The notes under the pieces were generated by a model. The model was not told where the DNA came from. It did not search any database and worked only from the letters and a program-made list of their open reading frames with translations. From Tetrahymena thermophila SB210 (Eukaryota > Ciliophora > Oligohymenophorea > Hymenostomatida > Tetrahymenidae), in the NCBI RefSeq assembly GCF_000189635.1, contig NW_002476303.1, positions 59,312-123,311 of the forward strand: a DNA stretch of 64,000 nucleotides, written 5' to 3'. Made by a program: the position numbers and the translations under genes. Below are positions 10,442 to 23,018 of this stretch, piece after piece. Numbering within the stretch: the stretch's first letter is position 1; the number at the start of each line of letters is the position of its first letter.

Positions 10442-13437
10442 ATGAGAAAATTATTCTTGGTAGCTCTTTTTTTGGTAGCAGTTTCTTGCATCTCTATCGA
10501 TAATCCTATTCTTAGTAAATTGAGAACTGAGGACTTAGAGTATTACTCTAGCGAAATCAAGCAAACTATTGAAGAAAACATCCAATAAGCTCTTCAATTC
10601 AAAACTTGCGATGCATGTCTTATCGCCTTCAATATGATTGCCCCTTCCCAGGTCATTGCCATCAGAGAAAAGCTCAGAGCCATTGCTATTAAGATCTGCA
10701 ACTCTTTTATGGATAAAGACGTAATATTTAATTGAAGATTCGCAAATTTAAAGTGAAGCAAAAAGAAATTTATTGCCATTTTTTTGAAGTTTTTAAAATG
10801 TGTTTATCGTTAAATTCAGCAATTATATAAAATGAATGAATGAAATAGAACAGACTAATTTGATTAATCTATTTATTTGAGGCGATATGTTTGGTTTAAA
10901 TATACTTCTAATAAAGAAAGTATACATAAAAATTTACTTACTTGACAAAGAAGCAAATTATAAAAGAATTATTAATTTTTTACACTTAAATCCAACTAAA
11001 TGAATGAATTTATTACTTAATTAAAAAATATAATGAAAGAATATACACAAATAAATTAATTACACATATCAAGTCATTTACCTCTACTTAATTTTCCCTG
11101 TTAGTATTCTAAGTAAGTAGTACCTAAATTTGCTAATAATAACATAAATTACGCAAATTATTGGATTCTTATTTTCTTTTATAAGAATTGTCAACAGAAA
11201 TTATGTTCTTTTCTGAGAATTTACAAATGCATTATATTTATTTCTTCTAAATAAAATACAAGCTTTTTTTTAGAATTATCTTTTATATAATGAAACTTGA
11301 AGTAGATTTCTACCAAAACAATTCAAATAAATTCTAAATACTTACAACAGATCTACATTTAAAATTTTAATTTTAACTTGTTTTAGCAAGTTTTTACGAA
11401 TAAAAATGAATGCTTCTGAAAGAAATCTTGAATTTATTTTTGTTTTCTAGTTGCTTCTTTCTATTTTTTTTTTAAATTAAATCTAATTTAAATATTTCTA
11501 CTTAACTTAAAAAGGTATGCCAAGGTGTTATGGTTGATTACTTTAACTCTTTCGTAGAAAACTTCTTTTCTCGTTATCTTACTAATGATCATGTTTGTGT
11601 CTTCTTGAAGGCATGTGAAACAAAAACTGAACAAGTAGATTTCGAAGCCTGGAAGCAAATGGTTCTTGCTGATAAGCCAGCTTAAGATAAGCAAGCCGCT
11701 CCCAAAAACCCTGAGCTTTTTAGAGTACTTCACTTCACTGATTTGCACACTGACTTAGAATACGAAGTAGGATCTTTAGCTGATTGCGACTAGCCTTTTT
11801 GCTGCCGTCCTGAAAGTGGAGATGCTCCCTCTGACGAAAGCAAACAAGCTAAATACTGGGGAAGTAATGCCAAATGCGATTTACCTTTGCGTACTGTTGA
11901 AGCTCTTTTAATCGATTCTAAGACCAAAGGTGGAGACATCGATATGATTGTTTGGACTGGTGATAACACAAGTCACGATGTCTGGCATTAAGACCAAAAG
12001 AATCAAACTCTTCCTCAATAAAAAATATCTGAATTAATCGAAAAGCATTTCCCTGATGTCCCCAAATTCCCCATTTTCGGTAATCACGAATGTTTCCCTG
12101 CTGATTAATATGACTATACAGTTAAAGACTCTACTAGATGGGTTAGAGAATAATCTGCCAATATGTGGAAAACATGGTTAGAATCTGAAGCCTTAATTTC
12201 ATTGGTTGCCAACGGATATTACTCTCAAGTAATTTACAATGAAAACAATTTAAGCTCAAAAAAAATTTGAATATTTAATAAAATCAACATCATTTTTATT
12301 TAATTTATTCATTTAAAACTCAAAAGCAATTATTTAATAATATCAATATAATTTTATTAAATTTATTCATACAAATTTGTTAATATAAATTAATTCCTTA
12401 ATTATTAAGTACGATCCCAAGACCAATGTCAGAGTCATTGCCACTAACACTTAGGCTTGCGATATGCTTAACTTTTACTTGATTAGCAACAACACTGACC
12501 CTGCTGCTTAATTAGAATTCATTAGAAAAGAATTATACATTGCTGAATAAAACTAATAAAAAGTTTTCCTTATTGGACATATTCCTTTTGGTGACAACAC
12601 TTGCTCTTCATAATGGGCTATGAGAATTTAAGTCCTTATTGATAGATTCGAAAACACCATCATCGGTTAATTCTATGGTAATTTTTTCAAAATTAAATAA
12701 ATCTTTTAAGAAATAAAATTAATTTAAAACCAAACAAATTTTACATTTCAGTAAAATCAGCAATCTAAAAATAAAAAATAGAAGTTTTATAAATCTAAAT
12801 TGATAAATTAAATAAAATCAATGAGAGAATTTAATTATTTCGATTAAATAAAAAATATGAAATAAAATTTACAAATACATAAATAAATAAAACAGGACAC
12901 ACTCATAACGATCACATTGAAGTAGTTAAGAGTGCTACTGGTGAAGACAGATCAGTTGGAACAATTTTCATTGCTCCTAGTGGAACAACTTATTCTTACT
13001 AATCTCCTTCTTACAGAATATTTGCTTATGAAAATGAGAAGGTTTCAAACTATTTCTAATATAGACTTGATTTAGAAAAGGCTAACAAAAATACTTAAGT
13101 CTCTCCAGTTTGGGATTTAGCATACGATCTCAAGAGCGAATATGGTTTGAAGGACGTATCAAACAATGAAATTTACAATTTCGCCTTCAAGACTTTGGTT
13201 AACAACAAGAACGCTTTATAAAAGTATGTTGATAACTATTGGACTGGCAGCTAGAAGCTTATCCCTAAAATAAATTCTGCATCTAAGACAAAGTACACTT
13301 GCATGGCTTAAAACGTAGTTTTCGATGATAGATTAAAATGCTTTGGTATCTATGCCTTAACAAGTTATCCTGATGAACTTCTCTACAAACTTATCTAAGT
13401 TATTCAAGGTCCTTGGTTAATTAAAAAATCTAACTGA
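10442..13437 (+). CDS. Secreted acid sphingomyelinase-like phosphodiesterase
   Basis: Four exons (10442-10720, 11515-12228, 12410-12677, 12896-13437) give 600 residues in consistent phase, ending at TGA 13435-13437. A hydrophobic signal peptide (RKLFLVALFLVAVSCIS) starts the protein. A saposin-B domain follows, with six cysteines at about 56, 59, 86, 95, 121 and 127. The metallophosphatase domain carries the two-metal motifs in order: DLH (Asp169, His171), WTGDN, GNHE, a single His in LIGHIPFGD and GHTHND. This is the layout of acid sphingomyelinase (SMPD1), which cleaves sphingomyelin to ceramide and phosphocholine in lysosomes or outside the cell. The saposin domain presents lipid to the active site. 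Length and domain order agree with the family. Substrate is inferred; related SMPDL3 enzymes lack the saposin domain, which argues for the SMPD1 type. Confidence 0.94.
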
Positions 13438-14104
13438 ATAACCAAACTAGTAACTGAATAATAACTAATGAAAAATTGATAAATAACTAAATAAATAAAT
13501 AAATAACTACTTAATATATTATCAAAATTAGCAAAATTTATATCAAATGATTTTTGTTTTCTTTTTTCTTTTTTATTTTAATAAAATATTTATCAAATTT
13601 ATTCATCAATTTTTATTTGATTTTTCTTATCAAATAATTTAATCCTAAAAATATTTTTATAAAATAACTCCAAATTTTCATAAATTATTTGAAATAAAAT
13701 CAAGCCTCGTTTTTGGGAGAGTATTTTCAAAAAATTTTTTTCATAAATAAAATTTGTATTATTATTAAAAATAAAATTGCAGAATATGACCATATTTAAA
13801 ATATTTAAAGATTACCTACCTTCACTCTCTCAATTTTAAAAGCTCTTGAGAGAAAAGTAGTACTCTATTTATTAAAAAGTTATATATAAGTAGATATAAA
13901 TGCACTTATTTGGTGGATGCAATCTTTATATTTAAATAATTTGTGCTTGCAAAAAAAAAACTAAAGAGATTAGAGAATAATTAATTATATTTTAAATATT
14001 CCCATCATTACTATCATTACTGGGATAAAACAAAAAAATCTACTTATAAACATTATAAATTTAAGAACATTAATTACTAGAATTTTATAAAATATGATTA
14101 ACTG
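13438..14104. other. AT-rich intergenic region
   Basis: Spacer after the sphingomyelinase gene. It begins with short repeats of the form aactaa/aataac and contains a small inverted ctctca...tgagag pair near 13825-13855. No gene is visible. Confidence 0.5.
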
Positions 14105-14330
14105 CCTTTATCTAATTCCTACTATATTTTTAAGTATATATTTTAAATAAAATTTTATTATTAAATAATCAATCTTAAATTAGTTTTTTTGTGGTATCTC
14201 TTCATAAAAACAAATTTATAAATTTATATTTGATAATTAATTAATTATTAAATTTTATTTGTCCTTTTTATTCATCTATAATTAATTAAATTCCATAAAT
14301 TGCTTTTCAATATTTTTGAAAAAAAAATAA
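14105..14330 (+). promoter_or_regulatory. Upstream block shared by the exon-array LRR genes
   Basis: This stretch is recognisably similar to 58470-58694, with shared blocks such as gatatctcttcataaaa-type and atttgataattaatta-type sequence. The last 60 or so bases before the ATG are also shared with 31610-31672 (taaattgcttttcaatattt followed by an A tract). It is likely the common promoter and 5' leader of the three paralogues, or simply duplicated flank. Confidence 0.5.
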
Positions 14331-17300
14331 ATGATATAATAGATTAAATACTACGAAGAATTAGAAGAAGTAATTATTTATTTTTTTATTAATATCCTTT
14401 ATATTTATACAAATTAATAAAAAAAGTTTTTAAGCTCTTCACTTTTATCTCATTAGTTTCTCCATATTAGACTGATGTATATTTAATTAATAAATATTAT
14501 AAAATTTTTTTATATATTTAACTTTCAATTTATTTAATAAAAAAAAAATATTACTAATAGAAATTCTTATCATTATTCATTCATTGACTTGAATTTATAC
14601 AAAAGTTTTTTAACTATTTTAACTTAATTTTCATTTTCATTTTTAATTATTTATCATTCATTTTTTATTATTTCATATTTTTCTACATTTTTTGCTATTA
14701 ACACTTACATATGATAAAAACAGAAATACAGTTTATTTATTTATTTTTTATTGTAATATTTTTAATAATAAAAATTTATTTAAAACAATAAAAGCTCTAT
14801 TAATTTATTTTATTTATTTCTCTTTTTCTTTTAAATGTGCTTACTTACTTTTTTTTTCGTTCTTTGGTAATTAACTAATTGTTAATAAATCCTATTATTT
14901 AATATATTTTCTTCATTTTTTCCTTCAAATCTAATTAACTAACTAATTAATTATTTATTTTTTCTTCAATATTTAAAAAGTAACAATTAAATTGGTGCAA
15001 TAGGTGCATCAGGCTTAGGTTCTGCTTTAGCAAAGTGCATTGATCTATCAAATTTGACACTTAACCTTAGGTAAAAACAATTTATTTATTTATTTTGTAA
15101 TATTTTTATTTGTAAAAACAACTTTTGCTTTTATTTTTCATTGATCTTATTATTTCATATTTTTTCTTCACTTTTTCTTTCTAATCTAATTAATAATTAA
15201 TTATTTATTTTTTCTTCAATATTTAAATAGTAGCAATTAAATTGGTGATGAAGGTGCATCAAGCTTAGGTTCTGCTTTAGCAAAGTGCATTAATCTATCA
15301 AATTTGACACTTAACCTTAGGTAAAAACAATTTATTTATTTATTTTGTAATATTTTTATTTGTAAAAACTAACTAAAAACAATAAAGCTCTTTTTTCTTT
15401 TTCTTTTTATTGTAGTTGATTACTTTTTTTTCTTCTTTCTTTGTTAATTTAACAAATCATCATTTTATTTTCAACTTTTGCTTTTATTTTTCATTAATAT
15501 TATTTTTTCATAATTTATCTTCACTTTTTCCTTCTAATCTAATTAATAATTAATTATTTATTTTTTCTTCAATATTTAAAAAGTTACAATGAAATTGGTG
15601 ATAAAAGTGCATCAAGCTTAGGCTCTGCTTTAGCAAAGTGCATTAATCTATCAAATTTGACACTTGACCTTTGGTAAAAACAATTTATTTATTTATTTTG
15701 TAATATTTTTATTTGTAAAAACTAACTAAAAACAATAAAGCTCTTTTTTCTTTTTCTTTTTATTGTACTTGATTACTTTTTTTTTTCTTTTTTTGTTAAT
15801 TTAACAAATCATCATTTTATTTTCAACTTTTACTTTTATTTTTCATTAATCTTATTATTTCATATTTTTTCTTCATTTTTTCCTTCTAATCTAATTAATA
15901 ATTAATTATTTATTTTTTCTTCAATATTTAAAAAGTTGGAATAAAATTGGTGGTGAAGGTGCATCAAGCTTAGGTTCTGCTTTAGCAAAGTGCATTAATC
16001 TATCAAATTTGACACTTAACCTTTGGTAAAAACAATTTATTTATTTATTTTGTAATATTTTTATTTGTAAAAACTAACTAAAAACAATAAAGCTCTTTTT
16101 TCTTTTTCTTTTTATTGTACTTGATTACTTTTTTTCTTCTTTCTTTGTTAATTTAACAAATCATCATTTTATTTTCAACTTTTACTTTTATTTTTCATTA
16201 ATCTTATTATTTCATATTTTTTCTTCACTTTTTCTTTCTAATCTAATTAATAATTAATTATTTATTTTTTCTCCAATATTTAAATAGTAACAATGAAATT
16301 GGTGGTGAAGGTGCATCAAGCTTAGGTTCTGCTTTAGCAAAGTGCATTAATCTATCAAATTTGACACTTAACCTTAGGTAAAAACAATTTATTTATTTAT
16401 TTTGTAATATTTTTATTTGTAAAAACTAACTAAAAACAATAAAGCTCTTTTTTCTTTTTCTTTTTATTGTACTTGATTACTTTTTTTTCTTCTTTTTTTG
16501 TTAATTTAACAAATCATCATTTTATTTTCAACTTTTACTTTTATTTTTCATTAATCTTATTATTTCATATTTTTTCTTCATTTTTTCCTTCTAATCTAAT
16601 TAATAATTAATTATTTATTTTTTCTTCAATATTTAAATAGTAACAATTAAATTGGTGATGAAGGTGCATCAAGCTTAGGTTCTGCTTTAGCAAAGTGCAT
16701 TAATCTATCAAATTTGACACTTAACCTTTGGTAAAAACAATTTATTTATTTTGTAATATTTTTATTTGTAAAAACTAACTAAAAACAATAAAGCTCTTTT
16801 TTCTTTTTCTTTTTATTGTAATTGATTACTTTTTTTTTTCTTTTTTTGTTAAATTAACAAATCATCATTTTATTTTCAACTTTTACTTTTATTTTTCATT
16901 AATCTTATTATTTCATATTTTTTCTTCATTTTTTCCTTCTATTTTTTCTTCAATATTTAAATAGTAACAATTAAATTGGTGATGAAGGTGCATCAAGCTT
17001 AGGTTCTGCTTTAGCAAAGTGCATTAATCTATCAAATTTGACACTTGACCTTAGGTAAAAACAATTTATTTATTTTGTAATATTTTTATTTGTAAAAACT
17101 AACTAAAAACAATAAAGCTCTTTTTTCTTTTTCTTTTTATTGTACTTGATTACTTTTTTTTTTCTTTTTTTGTTAATTTAACAAATCATCATTTTATTTT
17201 CAACTTTTGCTTTTATTTTTCATTAATCTTATTTTTTCATAATTTTTCTTCACTTTTTCCTTCTAATCTAATTAATAATTAATTATTTATTTTTTCTTCA

Positions 17301-18568
17301 ATATTTAAAAAGTTACAATGAAATTGGTGATGAAAGTGCATCAAACTTAGGCTCTGCTTTAGCAAAGTGCATTAATCTATCAAATTTGACACTTGACCTT
17401 TGGTAAAAACAATTTATTTATTTATTTTGTAATATTTTTATTTGTAAAAACTAACTAAAAACAATAAAGCTCTTTTTTCTTTTTCTTTTTATTGTACTTG
17501 ATTACTTTTTTTTTTCTTTTTTTGTTAAATTAACAAATCATCATTTTATTTTCAACTTTTACTTTTATTTTTCATTAATCTTATTATTTCATATTTTTTC
17601 TTCATTTTTTCCTTCTATTTTTTCTTCAATATTTAAATAGTAACAATTAAATTGGTGATGAAGGTGCATCAAGCTTAGGTTCTGCTTTAGCAAAGTGCAT
17701 TAATCTATCAAATTTGACACTTAACCTTAGGTAAAAACAATTTATTTATTTATTTTGTAATATTTTTATTTGTAAAAACTAACTAAAAACAATAAAGCTC
17801 TTTTTTCTTTTTCTTTTTATTGTACTTGATTACTTTTTTTTTTCTTTTTTTGTTAATTTAACAAATCATCATTTTATTTTCAACTTTTGCTTTTATTTTT
17901 CATTAATCTTATTTTTTCATAATTTTTCTTCACTTTTTCCTTCTAATCTAATTAATAATTAATTATTTATTTTTTCTTCAATATTTAAAAAGTTACAATG
18001 AAATTGGTGATGAAAGTGCATCAAGCTTAGGCTCTGCTTTAGCAAAGTGCATTAATCTATCAAATTTGACACTTGACCTTTGGTAAAAACAATTTATTTA
18101 TTTATTTTGTAATATTTTTATTTGTCAAAACAAACTAAAATCAATAAAGCTCTTTTTTTCTTTTTCTTTTTATTGTTGCTAGATTGCTTTTTTTTTCTTC
18201 TTCCTTCATTAATTTAACAAGTTATAATTTTAAATTCAACTTTTACATTTATTTTTCATTAATCTTATTATTTCATATTTTTTCTTCATTTTTTCCTTCT
18301 AATTAACTAATAAAAAGCTCTTTGAATTTATTTGATAAACTTTATTTGATTTTATTTTTGTATCTTTTTTATACCACTAATTTGACTTTTTTATTAATTT
18401 AAAAAATAATTTGTAATTTAAAAGTTTATTTTACTTAATATTTATTTAAAATTTACTTAAATAAATAATAATAGTAATAACGAAATCAATGAATCATAAG
18501 AATTCAAAGTAATTAGCAAGTTTCTTAAATTAAAAAGATTAGTTGTCTTTGAAAAAGAACTCAGATGA
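14331..18568 (+). CDS. LRR protein 1: ten tandem 90-nt LRR exons
   Basis: Thirteen exons give 360 residues. Exon 1 is 14331-14369 (MIQQIKYYEELEE) and exon 2 is 14427-14476. Ten exons of exactly 90 nt start at 14981, 15231, 15584, 15936, 16288, 16641, 16965, 17313, 17641 and 17993, and the last exon is 18475-18568, ending in TGA. Each 90-nt exon is phase 2-2 and encodes one 30-residue leucine-rich repeat of ribonuclease-inhibitor type. The repeat reads N-N-Q-I-G-D-E-G-A-S-S-L-G-S-A-L-A-K-C-x, then INLSNLTLNL. Summed exon lengths are a multiple of three, which supports the model. There is no signal peptide or membrane segment, so the protein is probably cytosolic. Such LRRs form curved protein-binding surfaces; the ligand is unknown. 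Introns of ~240-265 nt are as conserved as the exons, pointing to recent unit duplication. Paralogues lie at 31673 and 58695. Confidence 0.85.
14962..18130 (+). repeat. Tandem exon-intron cassette array, ten units
   Basis: Units of about 325-350 bp, each with one 90-nt LRR exon and one intron, follow one another head to tail. Exon and intron are both near-identical between units. Introns start gtaaaaacaattta and end atttaaa(a/t)ag. Units 3, 8 and 10 share a variant exon (TACAATGAAATT start, GGCTCTGC). Units 7 and 9 share the same deletion in the preceding intron. Units 7-8 and 9-10 therefore form a dimer repeated at 676-680 bp. Confidence 0.9.
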
Positions 18569-19597
18569 TAAACAAGTAGTCGAAAATGGATGAATAAATA
18601 TTAAATGTTTAAATAATTGAATATGGTATGTTTTATAATATAATATTTTGAAAAAGTTTTTAAAATCTAAAATATAGATAGATTGATTGATAGATAAATT
18701 TTATTAATGTTTTTATATTTGTAAATATATATCATATTTTTGTAAATTAATAAAGAATATTTTAAAAATAAAAAAATTAAATTTACTTAAATAAAATAAT
18801 TAATTGCTCTTAAGACAGCCCTCCGTTTCACAAAACAGTCAAGTCAATTTAAGGCTGAAATTTTATTTTTTTATGGGTAGGAAACTTTAATTGATAGTTT
18901 AAACTAATATAAATGAGACAATAAAATATGTGTTTATATAGATATATTTATGCATGTATGGTTTACAAAAGATAATCTGAGCTATTTTATTAAATATAAT
19001 TCAAAAGAATGTATTTCTTATTAGTATTTTAAAATATTTAATTTCTAGCCTTTAAATCTAATAAAAACTTAAAGAATTAAAACGCTTTAGAAATTTGATT
19101 AATCTAATTAATTTAAAAAATAGCATAAGCAAATATGCATTAAATTAAATATTTTTTGTTCGTGATTTTTAATTAATATTGAAAGTATTTTATTTTAACA
19201 AATGCAAAAAATAAATTATATCTAAAAGCAAAAAACAAACATTAAGTTTAAAATTTGATTTATGTTAACTTGCTAAAAAAATAATGTAGAAGATAAGATT
19301 AATGTCTGCAATTATTATTAATCAAATTTGAAAGACTTAAAATATAATTAAATGAAATAAACAAATATTTATCTATCTATTTATTTATTTACTTTATTGT
19401 TGATTAATTATAAAATAAAGTAGAGTTGATTTAGCTTGCTATCTATTTAAATAAAAGGTAATGTAATTGAAGTTATACTAATATTTTTACTAATTAAATA
19501 AATTTTTTTATTAAATTACTGGATAGTTAGAAATAGGCTCATTCATTAATACATTCATTTATTATTTAATATATTTAGCACATCTTTTTAGATAGAT
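18569..19597. other. AT-rich intergenic region
   Basis: Spacer between LRR gene 1 and the RCC1-like gene. One less A/T-rich patch at about 18810-18890 (ccctccgtttcac) has no recognisable feature. No gene is visible. Confidence 0.5.
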
Positions 19598-22500
19598 ATG
19601 AGTCATGGTATAAATTTACTTAAAATGAATGATAATAGAATTCATAGAAAGATAAATATAATATATTTCTATAAAAATAAAAAGTGTATTACTTTGGTAA
19701 TGAGTCTTTCAAGCCATTAGGATATATAGAACTAGAGGACGGCGATTTGTTGTAAGAAATAGAAGATTATAATTATTTATTTTATCTTATTTAGAGATTA
19801 TTGGAAGTTAATTCATTTCTTTTTAATTTAAACAAAGCATTACAAGAATTCGGTTCTCTGAAGAGGATATGAATGACTAGGAATTCATAGGATTTGATGA
19901 CTCCTTCTATAAAAGCAAAAAATATAAGTATGACAGAAAATTTTAGAAAGTAGAATCAGGTTGCGAAGTAGTTTATGTATTGGATGGTAAATCAAATTAA
20001 TTATTTTTTATGATATTTATAGATATATAATCGAATTGCAATCAAATTAATTTTTTAATTATTAAGAAAGGGGCTAAATATGGACATTTGGATCTGGCTC
20101 TAAGGGTTAGTTAGGATTAGGTTTGCTTTATTTAAAGATATTTTGATTTGCATTTTTGTTGATTGATTGATTTATTTTGAATAAAAATAGATAAGAGCAT
20201 TCATAAAATAAATAAGCCTATGAACATACACAAATATAGAAATGCAATTAAGGATAAAGTTAAATGTATCACATCATGTCACAATCATACCTTAGCGCTT
20301 ACTGGTATGTTAAATTTTTTGTTATGATTGCAAAATATAATTAAATTACCCTTGTTATATTGGTTTTTTTGGCATAAAACTTTAAGAGTTGAATAAAAAT
20401 ATTTAGCTGATTTGATAACTTCAAATTAAATGTTAATCAATCTAAACAATAATTATTTTAGTTGATGGATATGAAAATTTATCATAAAATATTGATTGCA
20501 ACTCTTTAAATTTTATTGTAAGTTTATTTCTATATATATTGCCAAGGAATAAAAGGAAAACAAGAAAGCAAACATGTGAAATAAAATGCTTTTTTAAGAT
20601 AAATGCATTTTTATTAATATCAATTCCTTTTTCAATAATGAAATTTGTAATTTGTGTATTTCATCACAAATTTCAAATTATTAATAGGAATTTTGTTTGA
20701 ATGGTATTACAATAATTATGCTAATAAATGCTTTTGGAATTAAAAGCAAACATGTAAAATAAAATGTTGTATTAAGATAAATGCATTTATATTAATTTTA
20801 ATTCCTTTTTAAATAATGGATTTTTTATGAAATAAGCATATCTCAAATGATTAATAGGAATTTTTTTTTGAATGGTTTTACAATAATTATGATAATAAAT
20901 ATTTTTGGTATAAAAATTAATAGATACAAATAAGATATATGCATGGGGAGAATCAATAAATGGAAAACTGTTTGATTTAGATCAAAATTTGATTTTGAGG
21001 CCAACTTTGATAAATTAGAATTAATTTAATTTTGGAGAAAATAATGATTGTGATAATGTCGATGGCCTTTACTAAAGTTAAGGCAATTTAACTAAATCCT
21101 CTTCTTCTTTACTTAAAAGAGGTAATAATAATACAAAGATATATATTTATTTATATGTTATTTTGCTATATGAATTAATGAGTGAGTGAATGAAAATAAT
21201 ATTTTTTGTAAAAAAATAATTTAGAAAGCTCTTTAAGAGTAATTAATAGAATTTCTTAAGACAAAGGTTCGGTATCTTAGTTTAGTATTAATGCGAAAAA
21301 TAGCTTAAAAGAAAGAAGTCCTGGTAAAAAGATATTGCAAAAAAATATTTCTTAGATATCTCAGTAATAGTAATAGGATACAATAAATACTCCTTTGAGC
21401 ATTGATAGTTCGAATTAATTGCTAAATAGCGATTCAAAAAGATTTTTGCCTAGCATTTAGAAAAATAAATTAAATTTATAAGTAATAAACAGAAAAACTA
21501 GTCATTATCATGGTAACAGAAAGAGTAACTACGAAGCAGAAGATTTACAAACAAATAGATCTGTAAAAGGATCTCTTTTCTCTAACTAGATTTATTAAAA
21601 TTAAATCTAAAATAAAAACACAGATCCTATACTTCTTGCAGTAGGTTCAATACACTCTCTCATATACATAAATGGAAAATTGTATTCTTGTGGTAAAAAC
21701 TACAACGGTATTTTGGGAATTGGACAGTCTAAAATAGAGTTTTCGAAAATACCTTAGCAAATAACATTTCCAAAAAAAGTATTTCAATATTTTTCTAAAT
21801 ATTTCATTGCTAAAAATATAATTATATTTCAAATATTAGACAATAAAAATCGTTGGTATATCAGCTAACTTTTTCCATAGTCTAGCATGGGATGATAATG
21901 GCAATATTTATTCATGGGGAGAAGGTTAGCATGGATAATTAGGTCATCCTATTGAAAAGGGATACTCTTTTAATAAGCAAGAATTCACTCCTAAAAGAAT
22001 TTAAACTTTACAAGGAAAATTTGTAATCCAAGCATCATGCGGTATGAAATATTCTGCCGCTGTTACAAACGAAGTAATAAATAAATAAATAAATTTGTTA
22101 TTTCAAAAGATAATTTGTTTTTATTTTTATTTATCTAATCAGGGAGAACTTTATGGATGGGGAAAGGGAGATTACAACTAAGTCGAGAGCTAAGATGATT
22201 AACAAAATTCTTTGATGGAAAGTAATACTTTCATAAAGATCATTCAAAAAATTAAACAACTTAAAAATTTATTTAAGGTTTATATCCAAAAAAACTAATG
22301 CCAGAAGACAGCAATTTTATCCATGTTAAGTTTATCAAGGTAGAAATTTGGTTTTATTTCATAATAAATGAATTTTTAATTAAAAGGTGAGTTGTGGGGC
22401 GAGTCACAATGCGACAATCGACTAGTTTGGAAGGCTTTACACTTGGGGAAATAGTTCAGAATATTGTTTAGGACACTTAAAATAGTAAGACTTGAAATTT

Positions 22501-22878
22501 CCTTAATTAGTTCGAATTCTTAAAGATAAAGTTACAATTGATGTCTCTTGTGGGGATAAATTCACAGTCGTTATTTAAGAAGAAGACCTCTCTGGTAGAA
22601 AAGCTAACATAGTAGATTAATTTAAGCAGAGGAATATCAACAACATTCGCCAAAAGATAAAAAGCTTATACGATTATAGTAAACTAAAAGTAAATATTAT
22701 TTGTTATTCCTAAAAGATATTTCCAAATCGAATATATATTTACAATTTAAAAGATAAAAATAAGCTTGAAGCTATTTTGTAACAAACATACAAATAATTA
22801 TTTAATAAAAAAATAATTGAGAGGATGTTTTGTTTTAAATTGTTATTTAAATTGAAAGTAAATTTAATTATTACTTGA
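19598..22878 (+). CDS. RCC1 (regulator of chromosome condensation) repeat protein
   Basis: Eleven exons from ATG 19598 to TGA 22876-22878 sum to 2013 nt, giving 670 residues in consistent phase. The first exon is only 10 nt. RCC1-type blades are marked by Trp/Gly motifs: GQIWTFGSGSKGQLGLG, KIYAWGESINGKL, KLYSCGKNYNGILGIG, NIYSWGEGQHGQLGHP, ELYGWGKGDYNQV and GRLYTWGNSSEYCLGH. Each is followed by a C-G-x-x-(H/K)-type strand such as VSCGASHNATID and VSCGDKFTVVI. An Asn/Ser/Gln-rich insert of roughly 130 residues sits in exon 7 (21225-21778) before the third of these motifs. RCC1 propellers act as Ran nucleotide exchange factors or as general scaffolds; the catalytic identity cannot be judged here. 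The last ~60 codons become very A/T-rich, so the true 3' end may differ. The downstream gene starts 140 bp later on the same strand. Confidence 0.85.
20567..20923 (+). repeat. Direct repeat inside an RCC1-gene intron
   Basis: The 619-nt intron 20305-20923 contains two imperfect copies of a ~178-bp unit (20567-20744 and 20745-20923). Both begin agcaaacatgt, share an aagataaatgcattt block, and the second copy ends at the splice acceptor. The intron is far longer than its neighbours because of this duplication. Confidence 0.75.
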
Positions 22879-23018
22879 AGAAAAATGAATGGAAATAAAT
22901 TGTTTTTAATAATTAAATAAAAAAATACAAAAAAATCATGTAAAGATTTCATGAGAAAAGTGAAAAAAAATAAGATAATAAAAACAGTTTAATTTGATAT
23001 TATTATTATTTTATAAAG

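Noticed and set aside
14962-18130. CRISPR-like array because of regular spacing of identical blocks
   Set aside because: The conserved blocks are 90-nt LRR exons, the spacers are also conserved and carry intron signals, and the genome is eukaryotic.
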